This document shows, piece by piece, positions 1-13,745 of a stretch of DNA of 64,000 bases; within the stretch, counting starts at the first letter, position 1, and each line of letters starts with the position of its first letter. Under the pieces are notes generated by a model, which ran no database searches, was not told the DNA's origin, and saw only the letters and a list, made by a program, of their open reading frames with translations. The position numbers and the translations under genes were made by a program. Source of the stretch: Sipunculus nudus (taxonomy: Eukaryota; Annelida; Sipuncula; Golfingiida; Sipunculidae); contig CM049310.1 of assembly GCA_026874595.1 (NCBI GenBank), positions 91,416,556-91,480,555 on the forward strand, written 5' to 3'.

Positions 1-1436
1 ACAAGTGGTTTTATTAGAAAGGTGGCCTTTCAGACATGTTCCATTGTATATTCTGAATACACCTATAAAATTATATGGCATTTCCTGAATGAGTCATTAA
101 CTAAATGTCAGGTATTTAAAATTTGTAAAAATCTTTCATTAGAGATCAAGTACATGCCATGGTCATCTAAGTAACAAATCGTGCAATTAAAACGCGTCGT
201 GCAGCTATTGCGTGGGTGACATTCCCTAGCTATCAATTACCAGTGGCTCTGCCAATTACATATGGCTCTGCCTTGAAGAATCGACAGGTACATAAAGTCA
301 CGATGCTTTCAGGAACGCGGAGCGTATACTCGTCTGTGACGTTTGAAATCCCTTTCAGACACTCGGTTCTGTAGGTCCAAGCGTTCCATGGAACGAGCGG
401 ATTCCTGGCTGTAGAGCAGAGATGATCATGATCAAAGCTGTTTCTTGTAGCAGTCACTGGCGGGGAGGGTACAGGAATATTTTCCAAATTTGATCCTTGG
501 TCACAGTAATAGTCATAGCTGATATAATATTTTTTTTTTTTTTTTTTGGTATCTAATATTTTACAGAAAGTGTAGCAGGTTGCCTTTAAGTTCACTCCGA
601 GATTACAAACTTCCTTTTTTGGTCAAACATCTAGTTCCTTAACATTTAGTTCCTTATCAGCCTAGCGTCCTTACCATTTTGTCCGCGTTTTCTCTAGATT
701 TCCAATACGACTGATTATGCAAAACTGTCGACCAGTCATACCCCAGTCATTGTTATCAAGTGGTGCACCAAGTGATTTACAATATGACAATTTGGAACTT
801 TTCTTTCATTTTAGCACGATTTTGTATCATTAAAAAATTAATTTTTACGAGGCATATTATTTTAAGCAACATCCAACAGTAAGTTATTTTTAGTGGTATA
901 ATATTAAACTACATGACAATATATGAAAAAAATGTGTTTGTTTATCCTCTACTGTTTATCTTACCTAATAAAAAGGACATTTTTGATATTTTATTGAATG
1001 AAAATTTTAAATTTCTGTTGAAAGGTAGATAGAGAAAAAAAAACACTATTGAGATATTGTTATTTTTTTAACTATTAGCCCGCTTAGAAGTGGCTTGGGG
1101 TTATTTATTGCTTCTTACAACAAGGTACTGTTTGAAATTAAATAAAATAAATGTTAAAATATCATATGAAATAAGTGACATTTAATAAAATATGTATATT
1201 CATGAGAAAGAATATTATACCAGATTTAAACAAAAACAAAGTCACGGGTCTAATTCGGATTAAAAAAACTTTTGTATTGATTATAAGTATAGGAGTTTTG
1301 CAAAAAGTGCTACTTTAATTGTTCATTCTAAAATTTACCGCTGTGTCGGTAAACTGAATAATAATCCAAAACAAAGTACAAATATAATGCACTTAGGAGA
1401 TCGCGACCCTCAGCCAAGATATTATACACACAACCT
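1..1436. other. Intergenic, AT-rich
   Basis: No gene recognised. A T-run lies at 531-547. The 120-codon minus-strand frame at 233-595 crosses that run and matches no family I know. Confidence 0.6.
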
Positions 1437-1490
1437 TATATACTCAGTGGCGTCAATTTTTCTTCCAGAGTGGGGGCGGGGGGATGACTT

Positions 1491-1492
<2 letters not shown>

Positions 1493-1565
<73 letters not shown>

Positions 1566-1609
1566 CACATATATATAAACCTTTTTCAGCGTCTGTGAGT
1601 GGCATATAC

Positions 1610-1660
<51 letters not shown>
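1493..1660. repeat. (TA)n microsatellite, two blocks
   Basis: Pure TA at 1493-1560 and 1613-1660, inside hAT-like copy 1; the pogo-like MITE inserted at its right end and TA resumes at 1845-1867. Poly-Tyr-Ile translations here are artefacts. Confidence 0.95.
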
Positions 1661-1663
<3 letters not shown>

Positions 1664-1844
1664 TGAAACCTCGTTGTGTCGAACTCGCTTAAGTCGAATA
1701 CCCCGCTTATGTCGAAGTTACAGACTCGATATTCCGGACAACACCAGTTAAATTATTACCAAATTAAACCCGCTTGTGTCGAACCTCGGATGTGTCGAAG
1801 TTTTCTGAAGGTCCCTTCGACTTCGACACAACGAGGTTTCACTG
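1661..1844. mobile_element. pogo/Tc1-like MITE nested in a hAT-like element
   Basis: 184 bp with a perfect inverted repeat beginning CAGTGAAACCTCGTTGTG (23 bp), flanked by TA on both sides as in Tc1/mariner-pogo insertions. The interior repeats GTGTCGAA-type words. It sits in the TA microsatellite of hAT-like copy 1. Confidence 0.85.
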
Positions 1845-2416
1845 TATATATATATATATATATATATGGGCCTATTTATAATTTTTTTATATATATATAC
1901 TTAATCATATTTCAAATAATTATAATATTTTAGAAAATAAGTTATTTTATGAATTCTAATCAAGGTTAAGATATAACATTTTTTATCAAATAGATCCAAA
2001 TTCTCAAATTCTATTTATTAATATATTTCTTTTGCAATATTATAATATTATTCTCTGAAAAGTGTGGGGGGGGGGGATGATTACATTGACCATCCCCCCT
2101 TGCCAAAAAGTTGGGGGTATATATACCCCCATCCCCCCCCCCCCCCCCATATTGACGCCTCTGTATATACTTGATCCGCAACGTAATAACTTAACAATTA
2201 TACCCAGTTTAAAAGGGTTCTTTCTTTGACTCTTTTACAGGATCAGGATACAGGATCTTAGATCTATAGAAAAGAAGGACCCAACACCTGTGCCCATTTA
2301 AACAAATAGGAGGGCTAGCAGACCATACATAACTCTCGTATGTAGGAGTATGAGGGAGATAACGGCATCAGAATAAAAGCCCCGCGCTGCTATTTCGATT
2401 TTATGTGTGTTTCATC

Positions 2417-2910
2417 AGCCCCATTTACACACGTTTTTCTGGAGCGCTCTACATCGTTTAGCGCCCGCCAAGTCCCCCAAACGCGCCAGATTTCGAGGAT
2501 ATTCGGTCGCGAACGCGCTACATTTTGACCACCGCTTTGAGTCGGTCACAGATTCTAGCGCGCGCCAGACTGAGTCTGGTCTCCGCCTACATTTGTGTTT
2601 CGAACGTGTATAAACAGAAGTGGAGCGCGCTACTTATACAGCGCGCTCCAGCAAGACTCGGCTGTCCTGTGACACGGATTTAGCCATGCACGCAAGGGGG
2701 AATCCAATCTAGACCGCGCTAGATCGTAGTATTTATCTGCGTGTAAACGCAATGCATATTCTAGGTCGGGTCAAATGCAATGCGGCCTAACTTGACAGGG
2801 TACATGGTCACTTGGTTGGCACAGTGTGAACGCAAGTTAAAATGTAGCCCGCTCCACATATTTCTGGACCGGTCTAGCGCGCGCCACATTTTTCTAGTGT
2901 AAATAGGGCT
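2417..2910. mobile_element. TIR element with GCGC-rich interior
   Basis: Left end AGCCCCATTTACACACG and right end TAGTGTAAATAGGGCT are inverted counterparts with a few mismatches. The interior is unusually GC-rich for the window, with repeated AGCGCGC and GCGCGCC words. No clear target duplication and no transposase frame. Confidence 0.55.
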
Positions 2911-3695
2911 ATTCTATTTCAAAGACAGTTTTGTCCAAAAAGAACAGACCAGGGCAACCTGCGCCCCTTCTAAATCTGCTCCTAGATCAGTTCAGTAGCA
3001 GTAGTTTTTATGATCTGTTGCTGGCAGGCTCGCAGAACAAACCGACCAACCAACAAACAGAAAAACAAAGCTTCTCAAGCGGAAGTAGTAACAGCCGTTT
3101 ACGAGTACACTATTTGCGTTGTTTTATTTGACTGACTCATTGGCTGACCCCTTGTTGTCCTAAATCAGATCTTATCACCAAAGAGCGGGACGAATTATAG
3201 GGGCTATTGCCAGCCTGGTTAGTATTGACCTATTGACCTGTGTGGTCTTTCTCTTCTTAATCTGGGCTAAAAGTCATTATCATATACAGCTTCATCTGCA
3301 AATGACAGATCTCATACAGACTTTGTTGATCAATAATTTACTACCAGCGGGGAGCGCCACATCTCTGCTAAAAACAACTGAGAAAAAGAACAATACTGTC
3401 GTAATCTTTTGTTCCCCATAGTCTATAATTTTTCGAAATTCGCGAATGTAAAATAATCGCAAAAATGAAACCCTCGAGAATAAGATCCCCCCCCCCCCCC
3501 CCCACCAACTAAGATGAACAAGAAGGGATCATGCATCTATACAAACGAATTCGTTATCCAACCTCTGCAAACATGGTTCGTTAATCGGGGAGCTAATCGG
3601 GTACATAGTCTCGGACTCGGCCCTTACAAACACGCAGTAATGACTGTAAAACATGCGGTAACACCGGGGTTATTTAGACTCTGACCTAGGTTATA

Positions 3696-3726
<31 letters not shown>

Positions 3727-4069
3727 GACTATGAACGAAATGTAAATGAGTAAGGTGTCGCGGGATTTGTTTTTATTTTATAATAGATACAAATAGATAC
3801 AAATACTGTCTTATTTAGATAATAATAGATTTTACAGGTTCGGCTGCAGTCGCGAAAATGAAACCTTCAAAATACGTTCAAAATGAAGAAATCGCGAACT
3901 TTCAGCCTCTTGAATATACAGCCATCCACAGTATACGTGTTATATGGAAACAAGGCCGGATTTTACGTCTCGCGTGGTTTAAAAATACTAAAGTTTGGTT
4001 CATAACAGCCTACATTGTAAAAAAATTTCCCTCTCGGTCTTTCAATATGGCCCTGTCTCTATTTCATGA
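2911..4069. other. Intergenic
   Basis: No gene seen. Holds a C-run at 3488-3503 and the CA microsatellite; short open frames lack any recognisable feature. Confidence 0.6.
3693..3728. repeat. (CA)n-(TA)n microsatellite
   Basis: Eleven or more CA dinucleotides followed by a few TA. Confidence 0.9.
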
Positions 4070-4325
4070 ACCAGGCCCGATGACTACTGCACCTGCATGC
4101 CGGCCTTGGGAGTGTAATTGTCCCCACAGCTGAGTCATACCACCGAGGAACCCCCGAAAGACGGACCCGTGAGTGAAACACGACCGTGAGGTTTAGCCAT
4201 CCAATTCAGTCTGCAGAGCGCACACCCTGGGCGGGGGCTGACCGTGAAAATCTCACCGCCTGGACTGAAATTCGAACTCACAATCTCCTGGCTTTGAGTC
4301 CTGTTCTCTACTCGAAAACCACGGA
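4070..4325 (-). mobile_element. tRNA-derived SINE, family 1, minus strand
   Basis: Reverse orientation of the element at 20219: TACCACCGAGGAACCCCCGA in the body and a B box (GAGTTCGAAT on the minus strand) near 4270, then a diverged A box toward 4320. Open frames here are incidental. Confidence 0.7.
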
Positions 4326-6094
4326 AACCGGTGACCCAACACATATTCAAAAATCCTTTATCCGCATCTGACGAGGTTTCGCATGAATGTCACGTTTGAG
4401 TATTTTATGGCCAGTTCCATACTGTTTAAGCGATAATTTTGATTTCTAGAATGTCTTTATCTCAGGAATCAAGGAAAATGAAATATTTGAATTTTGTACT
4501 TCAAACTGTCTTGAGGCCTCTGAATGAAATGAAGACGCCCCATGGCACCTCTTAGCTGACGTGTTATTTTACGATATATGACAGATGTATCTGCTTGTGA
4601 CGAGGATTTCAATTTGTAAGTCTTGTACGACAATCGTCAAGGACTTATTTGATCCCTTCTGACCATTTTTTTTAAATAACAAATCTGAAAATTAAAAAAA
4701 TAACCACGCCTTCTTCCGTATTCTCGGTCTTTAATCGTTTTCTGTGCTACTTCCACATGTGAGAGTTATGGATAATTTCATCTTACTTTCAGATTAGGGA
4801 TGGTATTCAGATTTATCCCCGGGAAAACTTGAGATTACCCCTACGACTTCATATTAGTACTAAAAACTAATTATGCGGGGCCACGGCCCCGGTTTGTGTT
4901 AATGCAATACGCGTGCCCGGAGTTCAACATTTTCCCGTTACTTACGGTAAACTCTTTAAAAATGAAGGCCATTAGTGTTTTTCTCGGTTTTGGAAAAAAA
5001 AAAAGGCAAGATGACTGATGGGAGGACTCGCCTCTGTGTTTATATGAGGATTTTTTAACCGGAATCAAGCTGTGACTCATAGTGGTCAAAAGTCCGTGCC
5101 TATTCTAACCTCCTTTACCAGAGAGCATGAATATTGCATTACTAGCTTGGCCATTCATTCGTTGTGGCTCTCTTTCATGCAATCAGTTTCTAAAACAATT
5201 CCATTTAAAAGTAAAAATAAAAAATCAAGCGATTTCAATATCAATTCGGGAAAATTATGGTTAACGAAAATAACGTGATCTAAAGTATATTCCTGATTAA
5301 AGAATGATTTTGATTAAATTTGTAAGGCATGGTCTGTAAATAACGGTCGCACAGACCCACAGGTCATGAGAGGCTTTCTTACATCCATTATATTTTCTTG
5401 TTCTAAGATTTCTTTAGTTTCTTAGTGCTTCCAACATTGTCAGTAAAGATTTGGTGACCAGTCTGCAACGATAAACCAGGTTACATTCTTTTGGTTTCTA
5501 TTCTGTGAACGAAAATATGTCTGTGATGTCAAAGTTTGTTCATAATGACGTCGCGACAAGTATTTTGTGAACCGCTTTGAAATACGGGAAGTCTTTCTGT
5601 AGGTGAATGGTCTTAGGTTTCTGTGTTATAATTATTTCAAAGGAATCGGGATAATTTTTTTGTCCATCAGAAAATCATAACAAACGGGACACATGAGGTG
5701 GTGGGGCTCACGTTATAATAGAGATGCCGGGTCATTGTTCTTTTCTTTAAAGCCATAAGGAGCTCAAAGAGTCAACTTAATAAATCTGAAATAATAGTTT
5801 GAATTCTTTTCTCTCACGTCTATCACTTTGGGCATTCTTATAGAGTCTAGATGAGTCAGTTTGTCCTATGTTGATGTTGTGAAAGCTAGAGAGAATATCA
5901 TTTAACGCATCTAGAACATAGATTTAAAGCCCAAAAGTAACTTCAGCCAGTTGGCGCAGGGGCCTGCACATTCACCTACCTTTGGAAAAAAGAATGATAT
6001 GATTTCTGACTTCCTCTGTGTGTATATTAATGATTTAACAGTTAATGATCTAATCATTCTGGTTTGGTAAGTTCATATATTGCCCCCGTTAAGG
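4326..6094. other. Intergenic
   Basis: No gene, structured repeat or RNA recognised. Confidence 0.6.
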
Positions 6095-6300
6095 ATGTTT
6101 GAACTTGTTTATCAATATAGTGTTTGTAAACACAGCTATGTTGACAAACGGGTTAACATGTAACCTAAGGTAAAAGGTTGCATATATGAAAGGTAGAAGG
6201 GTCACTTGTTGAAAAACGCCAATTGCCAAGTAATGGCTTATTTCACTTGCCGCCAGATGCCCATGTTGTATTACCCCCCCCCCCCCCCCCGCTCCCCATG
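6095..6300 (-). repeat. Dispersed repeat R2
   Basis: Minus strand matches 22915-23075 and 61140-61370: TTGGCGTTTTTCAACAAGTG, ATATGCAACC, CTTAGGTTACATG and AACAAGTTCAAACATCC. A C-run interrupts the region at 6273. Confidence 0.6.
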
Positions 6301-7394
6301 TATTATCATCAACTTGCCTTCGACGAAGGGAGCTCTTATTCTCATATATCGCGATTTTCAAGCCCTCGCGAACAAAAATTTATCTTATTTCCACGTCAAG
6401 TTGCGACATGATCACTGTGCAGGAGCTTTAAGTCTGACAGATTGCTTGAAAATAAATGGATTGGTGTAGCCATGGTCGCATGGTATACTAATACACGGCA
6501 AGCCGCAGTACGCTCGGACTGAAACAAAAAATATGCTTATTATAATGTTTCTTATGTGTTTTTGGAAATCATACATAATATTCTTAATAAATCTTTCTAA
6601 AAAAAAGTACAAAACACAGGAAAAGACTAAATAAATACAGTTAACTGGCAATTTTATTTCCGTTAATCACGCACGCAGTAATTAGAAAAACAGTTATTCA
6701 TCCGGGAGATTAATCCTAAATAATACATTAATCTCAATTTAAAACGAAGACTAACGTAATTTTGTTTTATCTACAGCTGCTCAAGTAAGACCGACATATC
6801 TAGGTTGTTTACAGGAGATCAACAGTTTGTATAGTTTGATATAGCAGCTATGACGCAAATTTGTTATTGTAGAGTGAAAACATCAGCACATAACTCAAAT
6901 AATTCATACACCGCGAAAGTGCGACGCAGAAACATAGTTCGTGATAAGTTATTTCGTCAGTAGATGTTATATTTAGATCGACAGATATCATTTTTCAGGG
7001 GATATTACTTAGGAAGATATATGATATTAAAGAATGGTTTTATAAAAGATTCAGGATGTTATAGCTAGAGACGATGACGATTTGCTTTGGTATATCCTGA
7101 CATTAAATGACGTAGAGACAGGCCCCGGTTACTGCACCCAATTTAACGTGACCCATCACGTCTTAAGTTAATCAACAACATACCTCGCGTCTCCTAGGTA
7201 ACCTCCCCCTTGCTTTGCTTTTTAATAAACTGTATACTCCTGCATGTGACAAGTTTGATTAATCGATCTTGGCCTGTCCTATGAAACTGAAAATACTACG
7301 TGACCCATCATAACAATGACTCACCCATCAAATATTAATTTCCTTATATATTTATATATTTATATAAAAACAGAATACATGCGCACATGTTGAC
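6301..7394. other. Intergenic
   Basis: AT-rich; nothing recognised. Confidence 0.6.
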
Positions 7395-7550
7395 ACACAG
7401 AAAAAAAATCATTGAACCGAAGGCGTGCGTGCAACGTTGAAAGGCTACTAGGTGGAAAACGCCAATTGCAGAACTCTTGTTTGGCAGACTTGGCGCTAGA
7501 TGTCCTTGCTGAATGTTTTGGCACGCCCCCACATATTGTAGACGCGTGAA
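7395..7550 (-). repeat. Dispersed repeat R2
   Basis: Minus strand reads GTGGGGGCGTGCCAAAACATT, then GCAAGGACATCTAGCGC and GCAATTGGCGTTTTCC, as in the other copies. Confidence 0.55.
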
Positions 7551-9724
7551 ATATAAGTTCGTGCGGAGTGCTTACTGACACACGGTCCGAAAGTCTCGGT
7601 TACATCGATTTCGAAGTCTCGGTTACCGTGTTTAGCCGTCTCAAGTACTGAGATTTGGAAGTCTCGGTTACGGTGTGTCAGGAAAGCATCTGCGGTCACC
7701 GTGAGTCAGCAGTATTCAGTCAGGCGTACCGTAGTTAAACTGCTACACCGTTGCCCAAATTAATTACTGGTATCCTAGATCACAGGGCCAAGTAACTTCA
7801 AAGGAAACAAGGAAATTGGGCGTCATGAAATCTGGCGTATTTACCATTGCAAGTCGTTTCTTTTGCCTGATTGTAACAGGGATTATTCAGGGTGTGTATT
7901 TTATTTTAAGAGTTTGTTAATGGCCTATATAAGTCTTTAATATTCTGTAATATAAAGGAGATGAATACTTATTGAAAAATAAGCATTATAAACAGAAAGG
8001 TGGTGTTGTTTTAGAGTCATTATTTCTCCTTAGTCGAATTTATCTGCTCAAATTTTGATCTTCCACAATAACGTTATGCATGACGTTGATGACGTCGCCA
8101 AGAAAACGTTGCATTGTACAAACAAAATTTGAGCACATTTGGTCACTACATATCAAATATTTTAGTCATTCTTATATAGGTATACACTTCCCTTATTATA
8201 GAACAATAAAATTTTGGATAATAAAATAAGCCTTTAAAAACTCTCTAAAATGCACATTTACCAAATCTAGGGCCCCTGGCAGGGCAGGCAATTATGAAAC
8301 ACCTTACAGAGGTCGAGAAGGATGATACTGAAGAAGACTGTGGAGGAATATTTTGGAAAAGTTATTATTTTTCAATATTCCAAGAAATCTACTTGTATAT
8401 TTATGTATATTTTGTATATTATTAAATGCGTATGCATGTTTTTGTCTGTATCTGAACATGCTGACAATGTGTATATTGTATATATTTTATGGCATGATTG
8501 GTTGTTTGGACTTTGTTTGCAGCATTTTATTAGTATTTTATTTTTTATTATCATGATATGTTACATACATGATATAAACTTTTATTTCAGATACATAAGT
8601 AATCACCAGTCCCCTTTAGGCTTTTATGTCACCTCAAATGTAAATGCAGTTAATCATTAGAGTATACGGGTTTTTTTTCTAACAGCGTTAAAGTAAATAT
8701 TTTCCCTTGTTCCAACAGCGGACCAAGTATTCTACCAAAATCTTACTGTCACAATTCATTAAATAAACCAATTGAACTGTTTTATCAAAGTCAAGAAACT
8801 GCATGCGTAATAGTGTAAGATGTTTTATCAGACAGAATTGATAGGGGTTCATAATAGGCATCGACATCGCCCTTTTTAGATATGGAACAACCCCTTTCTT
8901 AAGTTTTTAGGTTCCTATATATTTATTTTTTTGTATCATCCTTAATTTTGTATCAAACTTAATTTAGTGATTCCAAACCGTAACATATCAATGAAATGAT
9001 ACTTACCGCACATTTTAACCAACAAATGTCCCGTTTAGTTTAGTTTATAGACGACAGATATCAAAATAGGCCCGTTTAAATTTACAAGATGTGGGGCAGA
9101 CATCTGTTGCTGACCTATAATACTATTAGAAGGAAGAATGAGGGAAGCACCCATCACCAGAACGTATTAGAGCAAAATGCCCTGATGGTTTTGTAGCTTC
9201 CCTGATGAATTATCAAAATGCCAGCATCGCCATATTTAATTACAGCTTAGCAAGTCTTTCAGCGCTTAACAGTGAACATGGAACCCGACATGCCATTCTT
9301 GTATTTATGTAGTAATTTATACATTAGCATATTACCGACATGTCATCTCGGCTTCGGACAGGTTCGTCAAGGACGAGTTATCTACATGCGGAGTTCAACA
9401 GTTGCCTTAGCTTCTGATAGATGGCGGTTTGACAGAAGCTTCGCGGAATTTAAAGAAATAATGTCAAATTCCTCAGGATGGATGAAATATACTAAATATT
9501 GCCCACCCACCCCCTTAGTACGCGTTTGGCATCGTTCCCGAAACTTCAGGACATAAATCGGACATTTTAGAAGTGTGGTCACAGTGGAGTTGCTAGAGAA
9601 CGGTTTAGTGCCACCGTCAGTAATAATGTAGATATAGACTAGTAAGTACTTGACCACAGAGGTAAGGGGAGGGGGTCCCACACTAAAACGACACCATAAA
9701 AAATTGTATCAATAATAATAATAA

Positions 9725-9755
<31 letters not shown>

Positions 9756-10722
9756 AAAATAACTAATATATTTTGCTCAAAGTAAAAAACTTGATATATA
9801 TGCTCTATTTAGCTTTATTGCAATCAACAATCATTTAATGTACTTTGATGAGAATCTAAAATTCATTGGTTAAATAATCACTATGCGATGGTTAAAAGAT
9901 TAAATAAGACATCTAAAAACCAATATTACAAACTATTGAAAATATCAAAATTCCACCATTATGTTCAAACCTTTCACTCTCAATATGTGAGATTAAAGAG
10001 ACAAGGCATAAAATATTCCATGAACAATTACGATTTAATTTTTAGTTGCTTACTTGGAGAATCAGGTAGGTGATTCCACAGTTTATAGCTTACAACACTG
10101 AATGCTAGATTTGTACACATAATGACACAAATGGTCCCATTTATAATATATAATTTTTTAACGAGACAGAGTAATCACCAGAAGATATTTTGGACTATAA
10201 AGTTTTCCATTTTTTCTCTTATTTAAATCAATTTTTCATAATTTTCTTGACTGGAAAAACAGGAAACCCATTTTCAAGTTTTCCCTAACTTCTAGAAAAG
10301 TTGTGAATTTTTATAACATTTTTGAAGTGAACAATAGTTCTAGTGTATAGATCTGACCAGCCACCAATAGTGACTAAAGTTTAGATATATGTGACTGCAC
10401 ATTTTAGTCATCACCCGATATATGCAACGAGTTGGGATTACAAGTTTCTATAAAAAGGAAACCACAATAATATTCTCGGGTGTCCCCTTTTTATTAAGAC
10501 AACGTTCAGGTAAATTGATACACATACAAATTTTAATTTAAATGCGGGAATATAGGAATAGTACACAAAAATATACATATTTCATACTTGTTGCTTGTTT
10601 AGAAGTACAGCATGCTGTTTGGCATTTAATCTTACTTTTTTCATATTTTTTTCAAACAATTTTATACTTTATTTCTAGGAATATTCTATAGTTTTTTCAA
10701 TTAAATTCAGAGTGGGCCTCTG
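7551..10722. other. Intergenic
   Basis: The word AAGTCTCGGTTAC occurs three times within 7590-7675. A 31-codon frame at 7825-7920 starts with a hydrophobic signal-like stretch but has no support as a gene. The rest is AT-rich with one triplet microsatellite. Confidence 0.55.
9713..9757. repeat. (AAT)n-(AAG)n microsatellite
   Basis: AAT triplets that change to AAG triplets. Confidence 0.9.
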
Positions 10723-11007
10723 TCATCCGTCGAAGTTCGTCGCTGCAGGCGGGCAAGATCTTTCTTCCTTAAACCTGTTAGCCATACAGGGGGTATTGAC
10801 CGGGGACGGAAGTTCATCAGACATCCTCATACTGGACCTGTTCTCAAGCTGATTCAAGGTGTAGACCACTGCACAGAGGTCACGTGACCAGGTATTCTTA
10901 GGTAAGTCTCTTTTCATCCTACCATCAGTGTTCCACTTCGGGGGGCCTCTTTGGTCGTGTTTGAAGCTGGTGTGTTCAATCAACCTGCCGTGGCGCCAGA
11001 AAATCAC
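10723..11007 (-). pseudogene. Possible LINE C-terminal fragment
   Basis: A 94-codon minus-strand frame contains GRMKRDLPKNTWSRDL, resembling the RGRPKNTWRRDL signature near the end of many non-LTR retrotransposon proteins. No other part of such an element was found around it, so it would be a short decayed piece. The assignment rests on this one motif. Confidence 0.4.
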
Positions 11008-12053
11008 TTCATCTGCCGCTGTAGCGATATCAGATTATCCCCGCTTCAGTTTACCCCCCCCCCCCCCCCCCCCCACCCCCTAGCAGTGACCTTATTCACA
11101 TCACCAGAGGTAGGAGGAAATCGATTTTAGATTATCTCCGGGAATTTTACTTGAGCGGTTTGAAACCACCCGAGAACTGGATTCAAACGAGTTTAGCCAA
11201 ACAGCAATATATATACGTATTTCTTTGTTACCTGAAACATATTTTTGCGCCTTAGAATATTTGTTTGTTAACAGGCTTACGAAAAAAATCAATGAAATAT
11301 TTATTTAGGAAGGATGGGAAATAGAAAGGAAAGACAAGTTAAACATTTTGCGTTTTCTAGAAAAGGAGCCATTACGATGGCGTTTGTTTCGGAGGAGGTA
11401 AACGCTCTAGTATGTATGTCATTGATTGATTTGGATATAAAATAGGATAATTCAAAAGAAACGAAATAAAAGCACGAGGGTTAAATTCAAGAACTCCGAC
11501 AAAAAAAATCGATGCATGCAGGTAGTTATAAGGTCATGTCTGTAACTGCCATTTATTGACAACAAATCAGAAATTTATAAACAGGATAAAAGGATTAAAA
11601 AGAGAGCCACTTGAAACACTGTGTCTTTATTTTATAAAGTTTGACTTTTGACTGGCGCTTGTAAATAAAGAAACAAGCGCATGGACATTGTTAAATTATC
11701 AAAACCGGACGTTTGAAAGACACGAACTATCATGTCTCAAATGGGATGCAAAATTCCTATCGCTAATAATGAACGGAGTGTATGTCTACGGATGCTTGAA
11801 CAATAGAATAACAGCCAGCTTGACAGCTCCCGGCGCTAATAAAGTACGGTGTGGTCTGGCGTATTGCCCGGGTTTGATGGGAGCTCACAACAAAAAGGGA
11901 ATTAGGCAAATGTCAATACCAGACGGACGGGATGCCAGGCATACAGGGTATACGACTCTACAACATGTGATATACATATAAAATAAGGGGGAGTTATAAT
12001 ATAGAATGGAAGTAAATCAGACAAACTCCCGACACAGGCTCAGTTCTTACAAT

Positions 12054-12111
<58 letters not shown>

Positions 12112-13124
12112 CATATATATATAATGTTACAGAGTTCCCTTTTAATGTGTGCAGCAGTCTTGCATGTGTCTGTGTAGCGCCAGCATTGTCCGGCCCATGC
12201 GTGGGGCCTGACGTGTTAACACCGCGATCACACTAATCTGGAACTTTCTTGGCTGGTCGCGCTCTGTAAACGCGTCTTGTAATGTTCTTTGGGCGTGTGT
12301 ATTATGTTTTGTTTGGTTCTTTTGGATTGTTCGTGAAATATAATTTTCTAGAATTTTAAAAAAAGTTATAAATAGGGGGCTGTGTTTTAGAGAAAGGAGG
12401 GAGAGAGAAATATTCCAGCGGACACGGAAGAGTGTGAATCTGTTTTGGACCTATCCGATAAATGCAGTATATATAGTATACATATTTTATTTTATTTTTC
12501 ACTCATTTTCACATGATTACTCAACAATTTATTGAATGAAAACTTAAAATTTCACTTTTAGAGTAAAAGAATCATGATACAGGAAAAATAAATAAAAAGT
12601 TTTTATCAGATATTTCAGGTAGTATAATTTTTGTTCTTTAAAAGCTGATTATTGTTACTGGGGGACCTTTAATTTCTTTTAATGTTACATAATCATGTGA
12701 AAATTACTGAGGAGTTAAAAAATATGTATACCATTAGAAAGAACGAAGTACCAGGGTTTTAGATAATTTACAGTATTTAAAGCACTTTGAAGTAAATTTA
12801 GATATAGGGGTTCAGACAGTTATGATACCTTAAAGTACATGTATAACGTATATCAGAGCATTTAGATTTTCATTTATAAAAATCTCATATTTAGCAATAT
12901 ATAGTCTTATATAAAGTGTGTCACACTGTATGCTATAGATAACCCACTTTGATTGACATATCTAGTCTGCTCCTTAATGAGTGTGTCACAGTATTTCCCG
13001 GACATTCTATACGAAACAGGCTTGGCTGACATCTCTTTCGAATCAGGACTAACACAACGAAATTGGATATTCATTTTCAAGCCATGAAACATAGGGTGGT
13101 TGGTTGCGTGTGTGCAGAAGTTGA
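11008..13124. other. Intergenic
   Basis: A C-run at 11051-11074 and a TA tract at 12057. The open frame at 11688-11981 (97 codons) matches nothing I recognise. Confidence 0.55.
12057..12122. repeat. (TA)n microsatellite
   Basis: About 40 bp of pure AT followed by interrupted TATAT. Confidence 0.9.
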
Positions 13125-13220
13125 AATTTCACTTATTACGAACGCACTTTGCAAAACTCGTGTGGCTTGCATTAGATGTCCTTGTTAAATGTGCTTCGAT
13201 TATACTGGCGGGCCCGCACA
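13125..13220 (-). repeat. Dispersed repeat R2, short copy
   Basis: Minus strand has TTTATAACATGTGCGGGC, AACAAGGACATCTAATGC and GAGTTTTGCAAAGTGCG, matching 7395-7550 and 18285-18375. Confidence 0.5.
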
Positions 13221-13559
13221 TGTTATAAACACGCAGGTATAAACTAAACGAATTGCCGGTGTGCAGTGGGATCGGCGTTTTCTGACCTAATTTCATACAA
13301 TTTTCAAGGGATTTATGACAGATATCAGAATGGGTCCCTTCAACAGTGTGTCACAAAATTTCGTGGAGGATCTATATATAAACCTGTTTGATTGACATTT
13401 CTCCTGGAATAGGGGCGAACATTTATGTGACATTCATTTTAATGATATCTTATTTTCACCCTACGAAGTATGGCTAGCTGCCACCTTCAGACCCGGTCGT
13501 ATGAAGATATGATATCGTGAGAGCAAGACAGTGTTATTTACGGTGGCTCGTATAGGACA

Positions 13560-13745
13560 TGCACAAAATTATTTTTATCTAGTTCCCACGAGATAGTATC
13601 TCGTTCCCACGCGTTAGTATCCCGTGGCCACGCGATAATTATCTCGTTCCCACGCGTTAGTATCTCGTGGCCACGCGATAGTTATCGCGTTCCCACGCGA
13701 TAGTATCTCGTGGCCACGCGATAATTATCGCGTGGGAACGAGATA
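13560..13745 (+). repeat. Left arm subrepeats of the Foldback-like element
   Basis: Alternating short units (CTCGTTCCCACGCG, AGTATCTCGTGGCCACGCG, ATAATTATCGCG) that are themselves partly palindromic. They recur in inverse order at 14610-14790. Confidence 0.85.

Larger units (their letters stand above)
1445..2163. mobile_element. hAT-like non-autonomous element, copy 1
   Basis: Inverted ends CAGTGGCGTCAATTTT and its counterpart ATTGACGCCTCTG are flanked by a perfect 8-bp duplication TATATACT (1437-1444, 2164-2171), as hAT transposition makes. The interior has G-runs, C-runs and TA microsatellite; a pogo-like MITE is nested at 1661-1844. No transposase is encoded. Confidence 0.88.

Noticed and set aside
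1387-1666. Poly-Tyr-Ile proteins (also 54339-54574 and 55576-55833)
   Set aside because: Translations of TA microsatellites.
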